From Bog-756 sp963835465 (GTDB taxonomy: Bacteria; Actinomycetota; Acidimicrobiia; Acidimicrobiales; RAAP-2), in assembly GCA_963835465.1 (NCBI GenBank), contig CAWIFR010000008.1:310001-374000 (forward strand): a stretch of 64,000 nucleotides of DNA, in the 5' to 3' direction. The translations under genes were made by a program, and so were the position numbers. The notes under the pieces were generated by a model, which made no database searches, was not told where the DNA came from, and saw nothing but the letters and a program-made list of their open reading frames with translations. This document shows positions 60,859 to 64,000 of the stretch, piece by piece; the stretch's first letter is position 1, and every line of letters begins with the position of its first letter.

Positions 60859-61446
60859 TCAACCCCTTGCTCGGGAACGGTTCTTGGTCGGAGGTGCCGG
60901 GGAGGTCCCCGGCGTGGTGCTACGGGTGCGTCCCGACGACGGGGGTGCCAGTGTCGGGGAGGTGGTCGTCCAGCTCGGCTCGATGCCGGCCACCGCGGCC
61001 AGCCGCTCGGCGACCGCGGCCCCACCGGAGCTCTCCGAGGCCACGACCAGCACGGTGTCGTCCCCGGCCACGGTCCCGATCACCCCGGGGAAGCCGCTGC
61101 GGTCGAGGGCCGAGCCCACCACGTGGGCCGAGCCCGGAGGCGTGCGCAGCACGATCAGGTTCCCCGAGTAGTCCGCCTCGACCACCCACTCCCCGAGCAC
61201 CCGCCGGAGGTGGTCCTCGGGGGCCACCTGCTGGGAGGGCAGCTCGGGGAGGGCGTAGGCCGTCTCCCCCCCGGGGAGCCGCACCTTGACGGCACCGAGC
61301 TCCTCCAGGTCGCGGGAGACCGTGGTCTGGGTGGCGTCGACGCCCTCCCCGGCCAGGAGGTCCACCAGATGGCTCTGGCTCCCCACCGCCTTGGTCTCGA
61401 GCAGCTTGGTGATGCGGTGTTGGCGTTGGTGCTTGGTCACGCTCAC
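60859..61446 (-). CDS. argR: Arginine repressor
   Basis: 195 aa, GTG start overlapping the argF stop by 4 nt. N-terminal winged helix with RITKLLETKAVGSQSHLVDLL and ATQTTVSRDLEELGAVKVRLP (recognition helix with the SR motif). The C-terminal hexamerisation domain has GVIGTVAGDDTVLVVASE with the arginine-binding GTxAGDDT motif. The last 35 residues are a Pro/Ser/Thr-rich tail not usual for ArgR. It senses arginine and represses its own operon; the operator is outside the window. Confidence 0.95.
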   Translation of the reverse strand: MSVTKHQRQHRITKLLETKAVGSQSHLVDLLAGEGVDATQTTVSRDLEELGAVKVRLPGGETAYALPELPSQQVAPEDHLRRVLGEWVVEADYSGNLIVLRTPPGSAHVVGSALDRSGFPGVIGTVAGDDTVLVVASESSGGAAVAERLAAVAGIEPSWTTTSPTLAPPSSGRTRSTTPGTSPAPPTKNRSRARG

Positions 61447-62440
61447 GGGGACGTCCCCCGGTGCGCCGGCTGGCCGTCGGCCACCGCCGTCCCGCACACC
61501 CAGGACAGCAGGCCGCGCATGGCGTGCATCCGGTTGGCGGCCTGCAACCAGACCACGCTCTGGGGGCCGTCGACCACGGCGGCGCTGATCTCCTCGCCCC
61601 GGTGGGCCGGCAGGCAGTGGAGCACCACGGCGTGCGGCGCCGCGGCGGCCATGAGGGCCCCGTCCACCTGGAACCCGGCGAAGGCGGCCAGCCGGGACTC
61701 GGCCTCGTCCTCTTGGCCCATGGACGTCCACACGTCGGTGTAGACGGCGTCCGCGCCGGTCACCGCCTCGATCGGGTCGGTGGTCACCGTGAGGTCCCCC
61801 CGAACGAGCGGACCAGGGCCTGGTCCTCGTCGGTGGGGCCGAAGCCCCGAGGTGCGGCCACCCGGGTGGCCATGCCCACCATGGAGGCGGCCAGGGCCAG
61901 GGAGCGCCAGACGTTGTTGGCGTCCCCCACGTAGGCCAGGGTCCGATCGGGCAGGCCGTCGGCGCCGAAGACCTTCCGCAGGGTGAGCAGGTCGGCCAGC
62001 GCCTGGCAGGGGTGGGCCCGATCCGACAGCAGGTTGACCACCGGGACCGGCACGGCGGCGGCATCGAGGGCGTCGGCCATCCGGGCCAGGGAGCCGTGGT
62101 CCATGACCCGTGCGCACAGCACGGCGTGGTAGCAGGCCAGGGTGCGGGCCACGTCGGCCGCCGTCTCCCGGCTGTCGATGCCGACCTCGTGGCCCTGGAT
62201 GTACACCGGGTGGCCACCCAGCGCCACGGTGGCCATCTCGGTGCTGTTGCGCGTGCGGTTGGACGGCTTCTCGAAGACCATGGCCACGCCCCGGCCGGCC
62301 AGCACCGGAGGGAGTCGGGTCGGCTCCCGCTCGGCCAGGGCCAGCACCGCGGCCAGCCCGTCCGGACCGAGGTCGTCGACGTCGAGCACGTGCCGGGTCC
62401 AGGCCGGTGCCCCTCCCCCGCCCGCCGCCGGCGCGGTCAT
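61443..62440 (-). CDS. argF: Ornithine carbamoyltransferase, one frameshift
   Basis: About 331 aa after repair. ATG at 62440 overlaps the argD stop. Carbamoyl-phosphate loop FEKPSNRTRNSTEMA, then DHGSLARMADA, LSDRAHPCQALADLLTL (HPCQ) and, after the break, VWTSMGQEDEAE and VLHCLPAHRGEEI (ornithine-binding HCLP). The G-run at 61796-61801 has six bases where seven are needed, so the raw frame ends early at SFGGTSR. All active-site residues survive, so the break is almost certainly a homopolymer sequencing error. Confidence 0.93.
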
Positions 62441-63672
62441 CCCGCCACCCCGTCGTCGGTGGGGGCCGGACCCGGCGTCGACACCATCGACCCCAGGACC
62501 TGGGCCACCCGGTCGACCGCCTCGTCGATCTCGGCGTCGGTCACCAGCAGCGAGGGGGCGAACCGCAGGACGTCCGGCCGCGGGGCGTTGATGACCAGGC
62601 CCTCGGCCAGGGCCTGGCGGCAGGCGCCGACGGCCACCTCCTCGGTGAGCACCGCGGCCACCAGCAGTCCCTCCCCCCGCACCGAGGCCACCGCCGGGAG
62701 GGCGGACAGCCCGGCCTGCAGGCGGGCCCCGGCCGACCGGGCCCGGGCGGGGACGTCCTCGGCCTCCATGACCGAGAGTGTGGCCCGGGCGGCCGACATG
62801 GCCAGCGGCTGGCCCCCGAAGGTGCTCCCGTGGTCACCGGGCACGAAGGCCGCCGCCACCTCGGCCCGGGCCCAGCACGCCCCGACCGGCATCCCGTTGC
62901 CCAGGGCCTTGGCCATGGTCACCACGTCGGGCTCGATGCCGAGATGCTGGAAGCCGAACCAGCGGCCGGTGCGGCCCAGCCCGGTCTGGACCTCGTCCAC
63001 CATCAGCAGGATGTTGCGGTCGGTGCACAGCTGGCGGAGGCCGACCAGGTAGTCCGAGGACGGCACCACCACGCCGGCCTCCCCCATGATGGGCTCGACC
63101 AGCACGGCGGCCACCGTGGCGGGGTCACAGGCCGCGTCCATGGCGTCGAGATCGTCGTAGGGGACATGGTCGAAGCCCTCGGGCAGGGGCAGGAACGGAA
63201 GCTGCTTCTCGGGCTGGCCGGTGGCGGTGAGGGTGGCCAGGGTCCGACCGTGGAAGGCGTCCCAGGTGCTCACCACCCCGAACCGGTCGGGGCCGGCCCA
63301 CCGACGGGCCAGCTTCAGGGCGCACTCGTTGGCCTCGGCCCCCGAGTTGCCGAAGAACACCTGGCCACCGGCCCGCTCGGTGCCGCCCCCGATGAGTCGG
63401 TCCAGGGTGACGGCCACCTCGGGGCCCACCGTGTTCCCGAACAGGTTGGACACGTGCGAGAGGGTGCGGGCCTGCTCGGCGATGGCGTCGGCCACCGCCG
63501 GGTGGGCGTGGCCGAGGGAGGTGACGGCCAGCCCGGAGAGGAAGTCGAGGTAGGTGCGGCCCTCGGTGTCGACCAGCCGGCTGCCCTCCCCCCGCACGAA
63601 GGTCACCGGCGGCTCGGCGTAGTTGTGCATCAGCGCCGAGCGGTCCACGGCGCCTCCCGCACCGGTGCTCAC
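62437..63672 (-). CDS. argD: Acetylornithine aminotransferase
   Basis: 411 aa, GTG start overlapping the argB stop by 4 nt. PLP-fold class III aminotransferase: FGNSGAEANECALKLARRW, TWDAFHGRTLATLTATGQ, VEPIMGEAGVVVP, LLMVDEVQTGLGRTG and the PLP-lysine in TMAKALGNGMPVGA. It interconverts N-acetylglutamate semialdehyde and acetylornithine with glutamate as amino donor. Confidence 0.96.
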   Translation of the reverse strand: MSTGAGGAVDRSALMHNYAEPPVTFVRGEGSRLVDTEGRTYLDFLSGLAVTSLGHAHPAVADAIAEQARTLSHVSNLFGNTVGPEVAVTLDRLIGGGTERAGGQVFFGNSGAEANECALKLARRWAGPDRFGVVSTWDAFHGRTLATLTATGQPEKQLPFLPLPEGFDHVPYDDLDAMDAACDPATVAAVLVEPIMGEAGVVVPSSDYLVGLRQLCTDRNILLMVDEVQTGLGRTGRWFGFQHLGIEPDVVTMAKALGNGMPVGACWARAEVAAAFVPGDHGSTFGGQPLAMSAARATLSVMEAEDVPARARSAGARLQAGLSALPAVASVRGEGLLVAAVLTEEVAVGACRQALAEGLVINAPRPDVLRFAPSLLVTDAEIDEAVDRVAQVLGSMVSTPGPAPTDDGVAG

Positions 63673-64000
63673 GACGCCACCACCATGGTGCCCACACCCT
63701 CGTCGGTGAAGAGCTCGAGCAGCAGGGCGTGCGGGGTGCGCCCGTCGAGGATGTGGGCCCGGGCCACCCCGCCCCGGACGGCCCGGGCACAGCTCTCGAC
63801 CTTGGGGATCATGCCCCCGTTGGCCGCCCCCGAGGCCACCAGGCGGTCGAGGTCCTCGGCGGTGGCCTGGTGGATGAGGGTGGCGGGGTCGTCGGGCACA
63901 CCCCGGAGGCCGGACACGTCGGTCAGGTACACCAGCTTCTCGGCCTCGAGGGCGGCGGCCAGGGCCCCGGCCGCAGTGTCGGCGTTGATGTTGAAGGACT
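63669..64000 (-). CDS. argB: Acetylglutamate kinase (partial, 5' part outside window)
   Basis: Only about 110 C-terminal residues are present; the frame continues past the right edge. SFNINADTAAGALAAALEAEK, LVYLTDVSGLRG, GGMIPKVESCARAVRGG and HILDGRTPHALLLELFTDEGVGTMV are the ATP-side and arginine-sensing C-terminal half. It phosphorylates N-acetylglutamate and is the usual feedback target of arginine. With argD-argF-argR-argG-argH downstream it gives the standard actinobacterial arg order, each junction overlapping by a few bases or nearly so. Confidence 0.94.
   Translation of the reverse strand, partial: SFNINADTAAGALAAALEAEKLVYLTDVSGLRGVPDDPATLIHQATAEDLDRLVASGAANGGMIPKVESCARAVRGGVARAHILDGRTPHALLLELFTDEGVGTMVVAS

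Overview
The window is high-GC, densely packed bacterial chromosome. The gene content (F420 cofactor synthase FbiC, the mycobacterial-type block gcvH-garA-ftsR-DUF151, ferredoxin-dependent 2-oxoglutarate oxidoreductase, DipZ, mycobacterial-style arginine operon) points to Actinobacteria. My reading of the 16S rRNA fits the class Acidimicrobiia; this is a judgement by eye, not a database placement. About a dozen single-base frameshifts lie in otherwise well-conserved genes, including argF, pgsA and the mannose-1-phosphate guanylyltransferase gene, so the source is probably a draft or metagenome assembly with residual indels.

Layout. 1-5 kb: 3' end of fbiC, a LOG-family gene, an acyl-CoA ligase broken by several frameshifts, and a secreted NlpC/P60 hydrolase. 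5-7.6 kb: arsenic operon, with arsR divergent from arsI-acr3-arsC. 8-12 kb: two secreted enzymes (a lipoprotein hydrolase and a PvdQ-type acylase) in a somewhat less GC-rich stretch with a degenerate dispersed repeat. 12-20.5 kb: small genes, a candidate structured RNA and the glutamate synthase operon gltBD. 20.7-24 kb: thiamine-thiazole operon thiO-thiS-thiG-thiD. 24-31 kb: membrane and secreted proteins, an S9 peptidase and an AcuI-like reductase. 30.8-37 kb: DUF151 nuclease, ftsR, garA, gcvH, a ManC-ManB fusion and pgsA. 37-41 kb: an SGNH hydrolase, DUF1015, a Cys-repeat lipoprotein and DUF1697. 41-45.5 kb: korAB and class I aldolase. 45.5-49.4 kb: a TPR protein, efeO and efeB. 49.4-56.1 kb: a complete rRNA operon on the minus strand. 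56-64 kb: dipZ, then the arginine operon argB-argD-argF-argR-argG-argH.

The standout feature is inside the 23S rRNA gene. Two group I introns lie only 8 nucleotides apart, at E. coli positions 1923 and 1931 (beside helix 69, the I-CeuI target region). The 1931 intron carries a single-motif LAGLIDADG homing endonuclease. The 1923 intron has no endonuclease but shares core sequence with its neighbour and keeps what looks like the start of the same reading frame, so it may be an endonuclease-deleted sibling. P1 of the 1923 intron, the R and S core elements, and GCGA-capped P9 hairpins with compensatory changes can all be read directly.

Functionally, many genes meet at 2-oxoglutarate and glutamate: gltBD makes glutamate from 2-oxoglutarate, korAB oxidises 2-oxoglutarate, GarA homologues are the phospho-switch of this node in mycobacteria, and the arginine operon consumes glutamate-derived precursors. 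Several genes have a -10-like hexamer exactly 6-7 nt before the start codon, as expected for leaderless transcripts.
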